Program-made: the position numbers and the translations under genes
The notes under the pieces: generated by a model
What the model was told of the DNA's origin: nothing
The model's input: the letters and a program-made list of their open reading frames with translations, nothing else
Databases searched by the model: none
Assembly (NCBI GenBank): GCA_025201345.1
Contig: JAIXMG010000001.1
Location: 992,001-1,056,000, forward strand
DNA: 64,000 nucleotides
Direction of reading: 5' to 3'
Source of the DNA: Thamnidium elegans
Lineage: Eukaryota; Mucoromycota; Mucoromycetes; Mucorales; Mucoraceae
Shown: positions 11,140 to 20,815 of the stretch, piece after piece
Position numbering within the stretch: position 1 is the first letter of the stretch
Layout of the letters: each line of letters starts with the position of its first letter

Positions 11140-11673
11140 CTAATAATCACTTGTTTGTCTATCATAATTGGCTCCACCAGCACGTCTAAGTCTAGTCAAA
11201 ATTTCATCTTCACTTAACTCCTGGGTATGATTTGCAGGTACTTCAATATGGAAATTACGAAGGATATTCTTGACATCAGCAATTTGAATAGATAACTTTG
11301 CTTTACGCATAATTCCAACCTTTTCACCACACCAAGGTATTAAAACGAACTTGATACGTTGTGAATATCTTTTTTTATTTTTTTTAAAAAAAAAAAAAAG
11401 AACGTACACGAGTTAGCCTCTCTCCCTCTTTTATTTTTGAAGTTGTACTTACTCATCATTGCTCAAGTTCATTCTAACATAACCCCATCCAGCAACCTCG
11501 GGTTTTAACTGACTAACGAATTCATTAAGTCCACCGTTACCTGAACCTGCGACTTGAAGACGGTCAGGTCTACCATCTGCAAAATCGAAAAAGACCCAGT
11601 TAGTTTCTGTCTTGTCATCTCTGACATCTTCATAAGCTTCGTTAATTGCAGGATCGGATACGTTTAAGGACAT
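11140..11673 (-). CDS. Coactosin-like actin-binding protein (ADF-H domain)
   Basis: Two exons (11673-11453, 11368-11140) give 149 residues. The ADF-homology fold of coactosin is recognisable throughout: AYEDVRDDKTETNWVFFDF at the start, YVRMN before the intron, then RIKFVLIPWCGEKVG and a C-terminal RLRRAGGANYD, nearly identical to the animal coactosin ending. Coactosin binds F-actin and slows capping; it is cytosolic. The intron donor is GTAAGT. The acceptor is preceded by an A/T-rich tract and the phase-2 junction restores a Glu codon. Length is close to the usual 142 aa. Confidence 0.92.
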
Positions 11674-11789
11674 TATATATATATTTTAGAATACTAAAAA
11701 AGATGAGAGAGAAAAAAGAAAAAAGAGAAAATATTATTCTGTATATATACTTTTTAAAATTCAGTCCAATTAAAACATGCACTTTTTAT

Positions 11790-12218
11790 TTATAATGATA
11801 ATTTAGTCAACTCTTCGCGTAAAGACTTTCCCTTCTTGATCTTTTCTCGCTGCTCCTCGTTTAATGTCTCTCCTTTAATAGCTCTTTGCTCCAACTCAGT
11901 AATCTGTCTAATCTTTTTATTCAATGCCTTAATCTTTTTCTCTACAGTTTGATCAGAGGAAGGCAGTGTAGGTGGTGGAATATCCTTCTTTACAGGCTTA
12001 GGTCCTTCCTTTTTTTTAATACCTGGAATACCAGGTTTACCTCCATTGCTCGTTGTTGATTCAAGTCGTGCGTTAGAGTAACGTTTAACATCTTCCTGAG
12101 GAACAAACCCTGGTCTCACTTTACGTTCTTTACGGTAAGTTCCGTCTGCTCTTAGTGAACCAGGGATCCAACGTTCTTCTCCAATCGTTATAATACCTGC
12201 ATTTGTTGCTTCTGACAT
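11790..12218 (-). CDS. PYM1: PYM (partner of Y14-Mago) homolog
   Basis: Single exon of 142 residues. The N-terminus GEERWIPGSLRADGTYRKER followed by VRPGFVPQED is the Mago-binding domain of PYM/WIBG and is essentially diagnostic. A Pro/Lys linker follows, then a Lys/Glu-rich helix (about 90-140) like the ribosome-binding C-terminal part of PYM. PYM removes exon junction complexes from translated mRNA, which fits an intron-rich genome. The start lies 116 bp upstream of the neighbouring coactosin start on the same strand. Confidence 0.93.
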   Translation of the reverse strand: MSEATNAGIITIGEERWIPGSLRADGTYRKERKVRPGFVPQEDVKRYSNARLESTTSNGGKPGIPGIKKKEGPKPVKKDIPPPTLPSSDQTVEKKIKALNKKIRQITELEQRAIKGETLNEEQREKIKKGKSLREELTKLSL

Positions 12219-13698
12219 TTTATTTTTTTTTTTCTATTGAAATACGAAACAAGAAAAAAAAAAAAGAAAAAAAATATTCTGGTATCATATGCGGACTTTC
12301 TTTAATTATAAACTTTTAATATGAAGAAATTTTTGCAAGAAAAAGTTTCTTTGTCAACATGTATGGAAAAAAGCAATTTTATATTAACAAAAAAAAAGTG
12401 TCCGATTTGTATATGATAATGTAGCGTGAATTGGGAGGAGTAAATTTTTTTCTTTCCTTTTTTCGAGTATGTTAAAGTTGTAGCATTAAACACTATTATT
12501 TTTAATGCGATAAAAAGCGATTGCGTAATGTTATAAGTCTACAAAATGTCTCTCAAATGGTAGAATACTATCTTAAATTAGTAGTGAGAATACTGAATAG
12601 AAATGTTTTTTTGTTTATTCCAAATCTCGTTTAATACAATAAATCTCGTTATCCGTGAGAGTAACTTTTTTTTATCCCATCAGATCCAGTTTTTTCCAAG
12701 GGGGTTTTTGTTAAAAAAAAACTGATGAGCAAACTGGGTTAAAAAAGCCTTGGTGTTGTATGCTGTTTAATTAAATTAAAAATGATAGATACACATATAA
12801 ATAAACAGACCAAACTATATTCAAAACAATAATAGATAAGCGAGGCAACAGTGTATTATAAAAAAAACAATCTTTAAAAAAAAAAGATCTAATAAAAATA
12901 GTTTAAGTATAAGTTTGAATGTATGTGTATAAATAAAAGAAGCATTCTTATATATATATCCTTGTATTAAACCGGTCAAAATATTAAATGGGTATAAAGC
13001 TTATACGGTGTCATTTTTTTTACCCTCTCCCAGTTGGACTTGCTAGATTAATTAAAATAAGAAATAAAGATGGTGAAGTAGACTTTTATCTTTATTTTTC
13101 CACGATGTTTATCGTGGATGATTTCTCTATAATGGCTTATGTTCTTTCCTTCATCGGAAACGCCATCATAGTTAGTTTTTATTTCTGTTTTTCATAAGAT
13201 TAATTGACAAATATATTAAATCTTGCAGAATTTTAACTTTTACCATTTATCTTGTCAGTAAATCAAAAAAAAACGTTCTCACCATGTTTTAAAAGCATTG
13301 GTGTAACGCTTTTAAAATCATCGGCCTGAGCTTGTAAGAGTTCTCTGTTATTGGTAGCTATCTGATATTGCTATTCGCTGCCGTTGTATTTTAAAGCTGT
13401 CGTTTTTATTGGCTAAACTGCGTTTCAATGGTGGGCTCCATGTTTCCAAAATACCTTACTTTTTCTTTAATTTTTATTTTATAATAATTTTTACCAACAA
13501 TCCTTTTGGTTAGTTTTTATCAATTATTAACATTTTTAAAGTTCCCTTTTCTAACTATTTTATTTTAAAATAGTTGGTATTAATAAAAAAATAATTAAAA
13601 CAGCTGTCCACATTTCAAATACCTTTTCTGTCATAAGCGAAGTTGGAGACACACTGTCCACCACTGGTCCACTTTTATTTTATTTATACAATTTTTTT
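12219..13698. other. Gene-poor AT-rich DNA
   Basis: Long A/T tracts and a short hairpin near 13287-13320 (TTTTAAAAGC ... GCTTTTAAAA). A 69-codon ORF at 12988-13197 is not credible as a gene. No other feature seen. Confidence 0.5.
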
Positions 13699-14087
13699 GG
13701 TACATCACCATTTACACCATCAGCACCAATTTATGACGTAATTTTTGGTGCACCACCATTTACAATGACAGGTACTTTACATGTAAAAACGACTTTTTTT
13801 TAATATCGTGAGAAAGGAAATTGTAATATAAATATCATGATGATTAAATAAATCCTTTTTATCATGGTTGAATAAACCCCATTTTATCGTAGTTAAATAA
13901 AACCTTTTTTATCATGATTAAAATCACCTATTTATTCTTTCCTTTTTTTTTTTTTTTTCAACAATGAATTCATACACAAGCAAGCACCTTTTATATTATC
14001 AAATGTCTAAATATTTCCTTATGATATGGTGGTGTCGATGCAGATATTTCGCTAAATTGGCACTGGTGGTGTAAATGGTGGTGTACC
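13699..14087. mobile_element. MITE-like element with 35-bp terminal inverted repeats
   Basis: GGTACATCACCATTTACACC opens the left arm at 13699-13733; the right arm at 14053-14087 is its reverse complement with 3 mismatches. A third, direct copy of the motif (CACCACCATTTACA) lies at about 13750. The interior has three spaced TTTTATCATGRTTRAAT-type units (13850-13925) and no ORF. I could not identify a target duplication. Confidence 0.65.
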
Positions 14088-14106
14088 AAGAATTAACCAA
14101 AAAAAA

Positions 14107-15176
14107 ATAGAGGACATTGGTGAGGTAGACATTTGCTATTTAGTTGATCCTACTGATTCAGTTCTGGCGCTGGACATAAGAACCAACACTTTACCGTTCA
14201 AATTTCATCGTTATATATCGAATCAGGAAGAATCAAATTCAAAAATTCCTTCTCAAGAAGAAACACAAGGAAAAGAACGTGTACAATTGAGTGAGTTTGG
14301 GTTGCAACTACATATTAGAAAATTGATTTGTCTAACTTTTGCTCTACCACTTTATGTAGACTCTTTGGCTCAGGTTGTGCAGTTTATAAACGAGGTGTTC
14401 GTTCCTTTCAATCCACATAATCATGCTGTCTATATCCTCAAACAAATATCAACAAAAGATATATTTCGTATTGTATCTGGTTATACAGATTATTTCGATG
14501 ACAAGAATATTAAAAGCTTCATAACTTGGTGTAGTAAAAAAAACTATATTTTTTCAAAGCAAAGAAAATAAGAGAAAAACAAAAAACTGAAAATAACGCT
14601 GTAACAAAGCGAGCCCGAATGCTGTACGTTATGAAGGAAGGGTTCTTTGGTAATGTTAAGCTACCAGCTTTACAAAAGTAACATTTAAATTCATTTATTT
14701 TCTTTTTATAGATAAAGCTGTTCTAGCAATAACAGATCACCCTCCGTACTACAAAGCATTTATGAAGAATCTTGAAGAAGAAGGCTATGAATTAATAAGC
14801 TACATAAGAAAACCAAAAGGAAAAGAAAAAGACGATGTCCGAGTCCGATTATTAGAAACTATGGCTATTAGGCTTACAGAAAGATGTTCAGTCAAGGCCG
14901 TTTATGCTTCCCCCTTCTCTAACAGCATGGATGAAATCGCCTCAAGAGATTTATGCGAAAAGAGTAAATCCCTTGTAAAACAATTGAATAATGTTTCTGG
15001 CAGTGCCCAAGATATCTTTGTATACATATATCGCCAAAAGAAATATGATTGATATCATTTTCCTTTTTAGATATGGTGAATCATATTAAAACAGCCAATA
15101 CTGATATTTGTTCGATTGTGATAGGCTTTGCGAGTCTATCAAGAGATAGCGAAGGTATACAATCCTTTGTCAGGTA
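14107..15176 (+). pseudogene. Degenerate multi-exon ORF, transposon-associated, recombinase-like motif
   Basis: Coding-like pieces lie in the order 14107-14571, 14600-14680, 14712-15052 and 15070-15176, separated by intron-like gaps (…TTTTTATAG at 14712). The third piece has GYELISYIRKPKGKE and then RVRLLETMAIRLTERCSV and YASPFSNS. The 'YIRK' start resembles the Y-A-R-x-S start of serine recombinases, and I remember similar repeated proteins from Rhizopus and Mucor, but the family is not established. The first piece loses frame at a T6 run near 14548: its frame stops at TAA 14569-14571 while the neighbouring frame continues to TKRARMLYVMKEGFF. No start codon is convincing. Likely an inactive element gene. 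Confidence 0.4.
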
Positions 15177-15459
15177 ATGAAGAAATAGACACTTTCTATT
15201 GATTTACTCAGAATTACTCTTTAGATTTCATCCGAAGTTAAAAAAAAATATCAGTTGATCTTTTACACAGTCAGAACATATAATAGAGAAGATATACTAC
15301 TTGATCACAAATTCACGAAGAATTTTGATTGCAGAAAGGCACCAATACAAAGATCTCTATAAGTAAATTCATTCTAAAGTTTATTTCTAATGAACCTTAA
15401 AATATTATGGAATGCAAATGACTATAACAAAACTGTCTAGCATCTTTTAAAGTAAATCT

Positions 15460-15710
15460 TCAAGTATTGAGGACTGCATACGAAGATTCGTATTTTTTGT
15501 ATCTTGAATGTTCCGCGTTTACTCTAACACGAGTCACCAAAAGAGGGTGTTTAGGATCATCATCATAACATAATTCTAATTCTTCAAGTTTGTCTATTTT
15601 CTTTAAAAGCGTACGCACATTTTCTTCGTTGAATTATTTACAATAAAATATACAAATTGCTTGTTCACGAGAAATGCTGCACATACTCGATGAACGTTCG
15701 TGAAAAATCT
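15460..15710 (-). pseudogene. Short coding remnant
   Basis: On the minus strand a frame reads NVRTLLKKIDKLEELELCYD and then LLVTRVRVNAEHSRY before a TGA at 15460-15462. An upstream part (REQAICIFYCK) is cut by an in-frame TAA. Codon texture looks protein-like, but it is isolated and I do not recognise it. Confidence 0.3.
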
Positions 15711-15762
15711 AAGCAAGATGAAATAATCAGAAAATAACCGTTTTTTCGTTTAAAGTCCTTTA

Positions 15763-15864
15763 AGGCTGTTCCCAAGCAATATAAGTTTTGAGGCAAGTTA
15801 TAAGTCTTGTGCCACTCAAGATATGTCTGGGCGCACAGAAACTTATATTGCTTGGGAACAGCCT
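15763..15864. mobile_element. Short palindromic MITE with 26-bp perfect arms
   Basis: AGGCTGTTCCCAAGCAATAT begins the left arm (15763-15788); the right arm (15839-15864) is its exact reverse complement. The 50-bp centre has no ORF. Similar TTCCCAAG termini are familiar from fungal Tc1/mariner-type MITEs, and a Tc1-type transposase pseudogene lies 600 bp downstream, but shared termini are not proven. Confidence 0.75.
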
Positions 15865-16473
15865 AAATGTTACAAATAACAAATAACTAAGGATCAGTGT
15901 AAACACTTAGTATTCCGTGTACAGTGCGACCTGTGGATTTTGTCGGTTTGAAAAAAATGATTGGCGGATGTTTGCACTGCATTCCCCTGATTTATTTTTT
16001 GCTAACCGAAATATCATATATCCCCACAAATAATTATCAATAAACATTATTCTATTATCTTTATCATTTCTTGTCTTAATATATTTATTAGTATGAATAT
16101 ATTATATAATAAGAAACTAACATATCCTGCTCAGCAACGGTCACTTTTTTCGGAGCATGGTTACTAGCATGATCATTTATTTTTTGCTTATGGCACTTTT
16201 TTTATATCGAAATTTGACGGTTACAGGAATACAGCGTATTAATGAATCGGCAACGCACTTTTTTTTTTTTGGAACGATTAGTTTAAGTAGAGACGAATTG
16301 CTACCTCAGTTGAGACAATTTGAGAAAATTATGTACGTTTTAAGAACAAGCACTAGACAAATTACAAATAGAATTATATTTTATTTTATAAAAGTGTTTG
16401 TGAATTTTAGAAGATAAGTTGTAGACATTTTACACATAAAAAGGACAAGGATAAGAGCATGGTATTAGTTATT
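15865..16473. other. Intergenic DNA next to the Tc1-like transposase remnant
   Basis: AT-rich. An 86-codon ORF at 16157-16417 has no recognisable content. It may include the outer part of the transposon, but I could not match its ends. Confidence 0.4.
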
Positions 16474-17796
16474 TTAAACCCTTTTTTTCTGAATACATCT
16501 CTCCCAATAAGATTCAGCGTGTTTTACCCATTGCAAACAGTCTTTTGTAGTCACCGTGTTGCATGCTTCAGCGATACGAGGTGTCAATTCATCACCTTTC
16601 TTCAAAAGGGTTTCTTCTAACCCCACTTTTAATCTTTGACCAGCACTCTTCGATGGGATTTAAAAACGGAGAGTAAGGTGGCATGAATAGTGGTTTGTAT
16701 CCCTGTTTTTCAATGGCATCAACAACAAATTTGGAGTGGTGTATCCTACAATTATCCATGACAATGAAAAACCCTTTCATCTCATTTTTGTCAAGTACAT
16801 CCATAACAGATTCTATATATTTGACTATATGATAGGCCGTAGTGCCTTTCTTTAAAGGCTTTTGTTTTTTAAGCTCTTCAGTGCTGCGCTTTCTTTTTTT
16901 AGCTGATACCTCGGAATGAAACTCTTTCTCTATCAACTCAGCATCCCCTATTTTCAAAGGTATAACTTTGGTAAAGCTTATAATTCCTCTAGCACATATA
17001 CACCCAATCATGCTCAAATTGACGCCTTTTTGTGTATGCACTTTTACATTCGCTGGGGTACCAACTTTCAAACATGCAAGCCCTCTCATCAGTTGGGAAT
17101 GAAAGCCAGCTTCATCAATAAACACACAGTTTTTCTGAAAATAAACACTGGCTTCTATCCATCTGTTGATGATTTCGTAGCGGAGATTGAGCGTTCTAGG
17201 TGCATCCCTTTTAATTGTGTATTTACTAGCTCGCTTTAACGTCAAGCAGCACTTTTCACTAATACGTACATACAAAGAGGAAATAGCAACGGATAGTCCA
17301 AACTGCTTCATCAATTCTTCTCTTACCTATTCCAAAACGGTCGAAGGGTTTACGTCAAATAATTGGATCAAAAAGACGGTATGGACAAGAAATAGCTTTT
17401 TTGGTTTCGCTTTTTATTTTTGTGTAGATGCATTACCTGGAAGAATGGTTCCATTATTGTCATTAAATTGGTTTAGAAGTCTGGTAGGCATACCACAAGT
17501 TTCAGCCGCTTTTGGTACAGTTTCTCCTGTTTCCTGTAGTATGTTTATAAAGCGCGCGATTTGCTCAGGCCCATACTTTTATATCTTTTAGTTTTAATGA
17601 TCGTCATCTCTTCCAGCTCTAAAACCATTTCCTCCGTTTTCTCATCAACTGTGCTTTGAGGAGTATCTTCTACGAGGTACTCATTTCCCCTGAGCATCTC
17701 AATGCCGCCGAACTCAACAGCAATCTTATCAACTTCCATTCCCTCAGTCTTAAAGTTATTGTAGTTTTCGTCTGGAATATAATTAATGAAGTCCAT
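16474..17796 (-). pseudogene. Tc1/mariner-type (DDE) transposase, frameshifted
   Basis: The minus strand holds an N-terminal piece starting MDFINYIPDENYNNF (17796), then a region in other frames resembling the helix-turn-helix part (ETGETVPKAAETCGMP), then a long frame 17314-16592 with the catalytic core: CVFIDEAGF (first Asp), FFIVMDNCRIHHSK (second Asp), MPPYSPFLNPIEECW (acidic third residue). The C-terminus continues in another frame as ELTPRIAEACNTVT and stops at 16474. At least three frame changes plus a premature stop around 17330-17590 make it inactive. It belongs to the Mucorales Tc1-like group by resemblance. No terminal repeats were matched with confidence. Confidence 0.8.
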
Positions 17797-18145
17797 TTTT
17801 ATTAAAAGTTGTCTAATCTAAAAGAAAGGAAATCGCCTAAAAACTTATTTTTAAGGCTTCCCAAAAAATTTTATTGGTCTAAAAAAAATTATACTCTCAA
17901 GTAACGAAATCCTTTATTTATTGTCCACTTTAGATTTTTGATGTCAGATTCACCGCAAGTATCGTGATAGGCTTTCATATTTTACTTTTGCCATTTTATC
18001 CTTTTTAATAAACAACTTGTCTGCTTTTTGTATAACTCAAAATAGTTTTTTCTTAAGACCTTTTTTTTTTTCTCAAGACTTTTATGCAAGTCTTTAAGTT
18101 TTTTTTTTTCAAGGTATAAAAAGGTGGCTTTTTCCCGATTTATTA
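17797..18145. other. Intergenic AT-rich DNA
   Basis: T-rich tracts; nothing recognisable. Confidence 0.4.
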
Positions 18146-18397
18146 ATGACCAAACTGAAATTTGGTTACCGGAAAAATAACCTTTTTGTCTGGACCGAAC
18201 CGCTAAAGTGGATAATAAATAAAAACGTTCGTGATTTTACCACAGAGCCTAAGCTCGATTTCAGCCTGGATATCCATAAGGATCTCGTTCTGTGCCGGAC
18301 TAACGGGGCCGCCGCGGACCGAACATCCGTGTTCCTGTTTATTCAAGTTATGAAAGTTTTTCAGATTGACAAAAATGTAAGTTTCAAAAGGTTCTAA
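18146..18397 (+). other. Diverged duplicate unit 1, possible small ORF
   Basis: An 83-codon frame that aligns, in the same frame, with the unit at 18646-18873. Shared points are an Glu-Pro near the middle, IHK, RT, ADRT, VF and DKN in the same order. At DNA level GATATCCATAAGG (with a one-base change in unit 2) and GCGGACCGAAC are shared, and this stretch is clearly more GC-rich than its surroundings. I do not recognise it; it may be two copies of a repeat rather than genes. Confidence 0.35.
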
Positions 18398-18645
18398 ATC
18401 AACTCTCAGTGGTTATTTAGATATTCAAGTTATAAAGGAAATAAAAGATATCAATTTATTAATTATTGAAGAGGAGTATTTATAGTTGTATGAGATAATA
18501 GCATTAGTAATGAGGAATAAATATATATAGTATGTAATATGATAATCATAAGTATTTGTAAGATATGCATCTGTTAAATATTCGGGAAAGAGGAAATAGG
18601 AACAATGTTGAATACTTAACGAGGTGACATTATTTCGGGATCAAT

Positions 18646-18863
18646 GTGTTACTGCTTAGCCTTTTTCCTTTTTGCATTATTTTTGGTGGATGGCACAAAC
18701 TTCCTTTTTTAGGTCATGGTCTTCTTGAGCCTGAGTTCAATCTCTACAGGTATATCCATAAGGTCTTCAGTATGGGTCGGACCTACCGGACGGACGCGGA
18801 CCGAACCTTCGATATCCTAGACGTCCAAACCATCAGTGTTTTTTGGAATGACAAAAATATGAA
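18646..18863 (+). other. Diverged duplicate unit 2, directly abutting tRNA-Gln
   Basis: The second copy of the unit described at 18146. Its frame runs on for 10 bp into the tRNA gene, so it cannot be an independent intact gene as read. The shared GCGGACCGAAC and DKN-coding end fall at equivalent positions. Such placement beside a tRNA gene is typical for elements that target Pol III genes, but no integrase or terminal repeat is visible. Confidence 0.35.
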
Positions 18864-18935
18864 GGTTTCATAGTGTAATGGTTATCATATCGGTCTTTGA
18901 ATCCGGTGATCCGAGTTCGATTCTCGGTGAGACCT
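18864..18935 (+). tRNA. tRNA-Gln (anticodon TTG)
   Basis: 72 nt cloverleaf without intron. The acceptor arm GGTTTCA pairs with TGAGACC (one G-T pair), and the 7-nt anticodon loop CTTTGAA has anticodon TTG. Box A TAGTGTAATGG and box B AGTTCGATTCT are in place, and a TTTT terminator follows 2 nt after the discriminator. Identical in all 72 nt to the copy at 26631. Confidence 0.93.
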
Positions 18936-20059
18936 CTTTTGCATTTTTGTCTCACAGCTATTTTAATTGATGTGTATATTGTTTTTTATTTAATATTGTT
19001 AGAATTTGGGATGTGGTAGAGAAATAAAAGGTAATAGTAAGTTTAAGTGAGCACCAGTTCCTGTTTTATAAGTAGAACGACTTAAGTAAATAAAGAAAAT
19101 AAAGGGTTGATACAATGTGGTTCCGTTATGATAGATAATTTATAAGTTCTGTTAAAAGAGGAGATAGCCAGAGAGTCTTCTAGTATATCCAGTTTTAAAT
19201 AGTGAGCACCACGTCGTTTTTATATAAATATATATTATAAATATAAGGAGACGAATCCAAAGAGAGAGAAAATATAGTAAAGAAAAAAATATAATTGATA
19301 AAATAAAATATAAAAGTACAATGAAATATAGTATTAATATACTTGTTTTCAAGGGAATCAAAGGGAAAATAAAGTTATAAAAGTTATTATAAAGAAAAAA
19401 TAATAGTATACTTGGTAAAATACTTCAAGTTATAGTCAGTGAATTTATGTTATAATATGATTGATTTTTATTTAAAGTAATTTTTTGGGATTTTTATATC
19501 TGAATATATGTAATGGGATCGGTTATTCTTACCCATGATTTCTCGGAAAGAGAAATAGATGATACTAAGATTTTAATTCTATAACTTGTTTTGATAAAAA
19601 GAGTAAAGTATAATGAAAAAAATACTAAAGTTTTAGAATAAGATAATTTAGTTTATCTGAAAGTAAAAAGTTGGAAGTGTTGTAAAAAGAATTATTAAAA
19701 AGTCAGAATTTGTCAGATTGTAACAGGGTTTTGGAAAAAAGTACAATGGAAAGTAAGATCCAAGGGAATTCAAGTATAAAATAAAATAGAGAATAAAGAG
19801 ATGAATAAAAGAGCTAGTTAAGAGATCTTTTATAAGTTAAAGAAGTATAAGATTAAATTATAAATAAAATGAGTTAATTTTTATTAGAGTATGATTTTTT
19901 GATGGTTATTTATATTATTTTAGATTATTACAAAAAGGTATTATTTTAAGTTAAAGTTTAAAAAGACAATCCTTGTTAAGGAGGATCCTCTTCAACGAGC
20001 GTCCTTCTTGGATTTGTGACACCACAAAAGTTGTAAGTCACTATGTAACAATATTTATT
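18936..20059. other. AT-rich gene-free DNA with copies of the GTGAGCACC repeat
   Basis: Partial copies of the dispersed repeat start at 19047 (GTGAGCACCAG) and 19202 (GTGAGCACC), each followed at a distance by TACAATG and TTCAAGGGA motifs (about 19318-19352 and 19741-19772), the same order as in the other copies at 20.9, 27.0, 28.1 and 29.6 kb. No gene seen. Confidence 0.55.
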
Positions 20060-20168
20060 GTCAGTTATTTTAATAGATAAGTCTTATAGTAATAAATGTA
20101 TGGTGGTAAAAAGATGATCTTTTATTGAGTTTATATTTTAAAGTAATTTATATCTAAATTGAAGTAGT
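20060..20168 (+). repeat. Dispersed 110-bp repeat, copy R1
   Basis: Begins GTCAGTTATTTTAATAGATA and contains ATCTTTTATTGAGTTTATAT. Nearly identical copies lie at 26832-26952 (+), 27834-27954 (-) and, shortened, at 29477-29527 (+). Confidence 0.8.
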
Positions 20169-20207
20169 GTTACTGTTACATAGTGTTACAAATTGAATTA
20201 TTTGTAG

Positions 20208-20815
20208 CGAGTTTCTTAGGGACCACCGAGTTAATTCTTAGGGACCACAGGGTTGTACATAGGGAGTTTCTTAGGGACCACAGGGTACCCGATCCTGAGC
20301 TACATAGATGTACTCTTTGGAAAAAAGCAATAGAAGATATGAATCTTAATGACACATTTCCTTCTCCAGAAACGGTATGGATTGCGCTCTTTACTTTGCA
20401 TGACAAGACCTGTCAACAGATACCTGAGGACATCCTTCTGTCACTTGGTACCGTTTTTGAAATTATTTGGCAATACCATTGGCGGTGCATATTCGACCAG
20501 TCTTCCTGGATAGACCAGCAGGCGATAACCCTTTTTGAGATGTCAATATCCCGTTCATTCATTTTGATAGACGAGACCAATGATATCACAACAGAGTAAA
20601 AACGGAATGTTTAGTCATAGAACTCTAACCCACCCACCCACCCCTTTCTTCCTTTTTATTACTTTTTCCGGAACTCTAAAACACAAATTTATACATTTAT
20701 CTAATTTCAATAAAATCACGTAATTTTATACAAAAAAAAAAAAAAAAAATCTGAGCTACCCTATGTACACCCCTGTGGTCCCTAAGAATTAACTCGGTGG
20801 CCCCTAAGAAAAACG
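20208..20815 (+). mobile_element. MULE-like element, copy E, with LINE-fragment cargo
   Basis: Left terminal region 20208-20305 and right 20748-20815 share TTTCTTAGGGACCACCGAG and TTAATTCTTAGGGACCACAG in opposite orientation, the same GGACCAC boxes as copy A. Flanking 9-mers are TATTTGTAG (20199-20207) and TATTTGTAA (20816-20824), so a 9-bp duplication with one mismatch. The same host repeat at about 29536-29570 lacks the insertion, giving an empty site. Confidence 0.75.
20306..20599 (+). pseudogene. C-terminal fragment of a LINE ORF2-type protein inside MULE copy E
   Basis: The frame after the left terminal repeat reads CTLWKKAIEDMNLN and later IIWQYHWRCIFDQSSWI before TAA at 20597-20599. 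A Trp-x-x-His-Trp-Arg block near the end resembles the C-terminus of LINE reverse transcriptase proteins of Mucorales (family memory). The start lies in the terminal repeat, so this is a captured piece and not a gene. Confidence 0.45.

Noticed and set aside
12988..13197. 69-codon plus-strand ORF
   Set aside because: Hydrophobic AT-driven translation, no homology signal, no gene context.
20176..20406. 76-codon minus-strand ORF over the MULE terminus
   Set aside because: It is the translation of the inverted GGACCAC boxes and nothing else.
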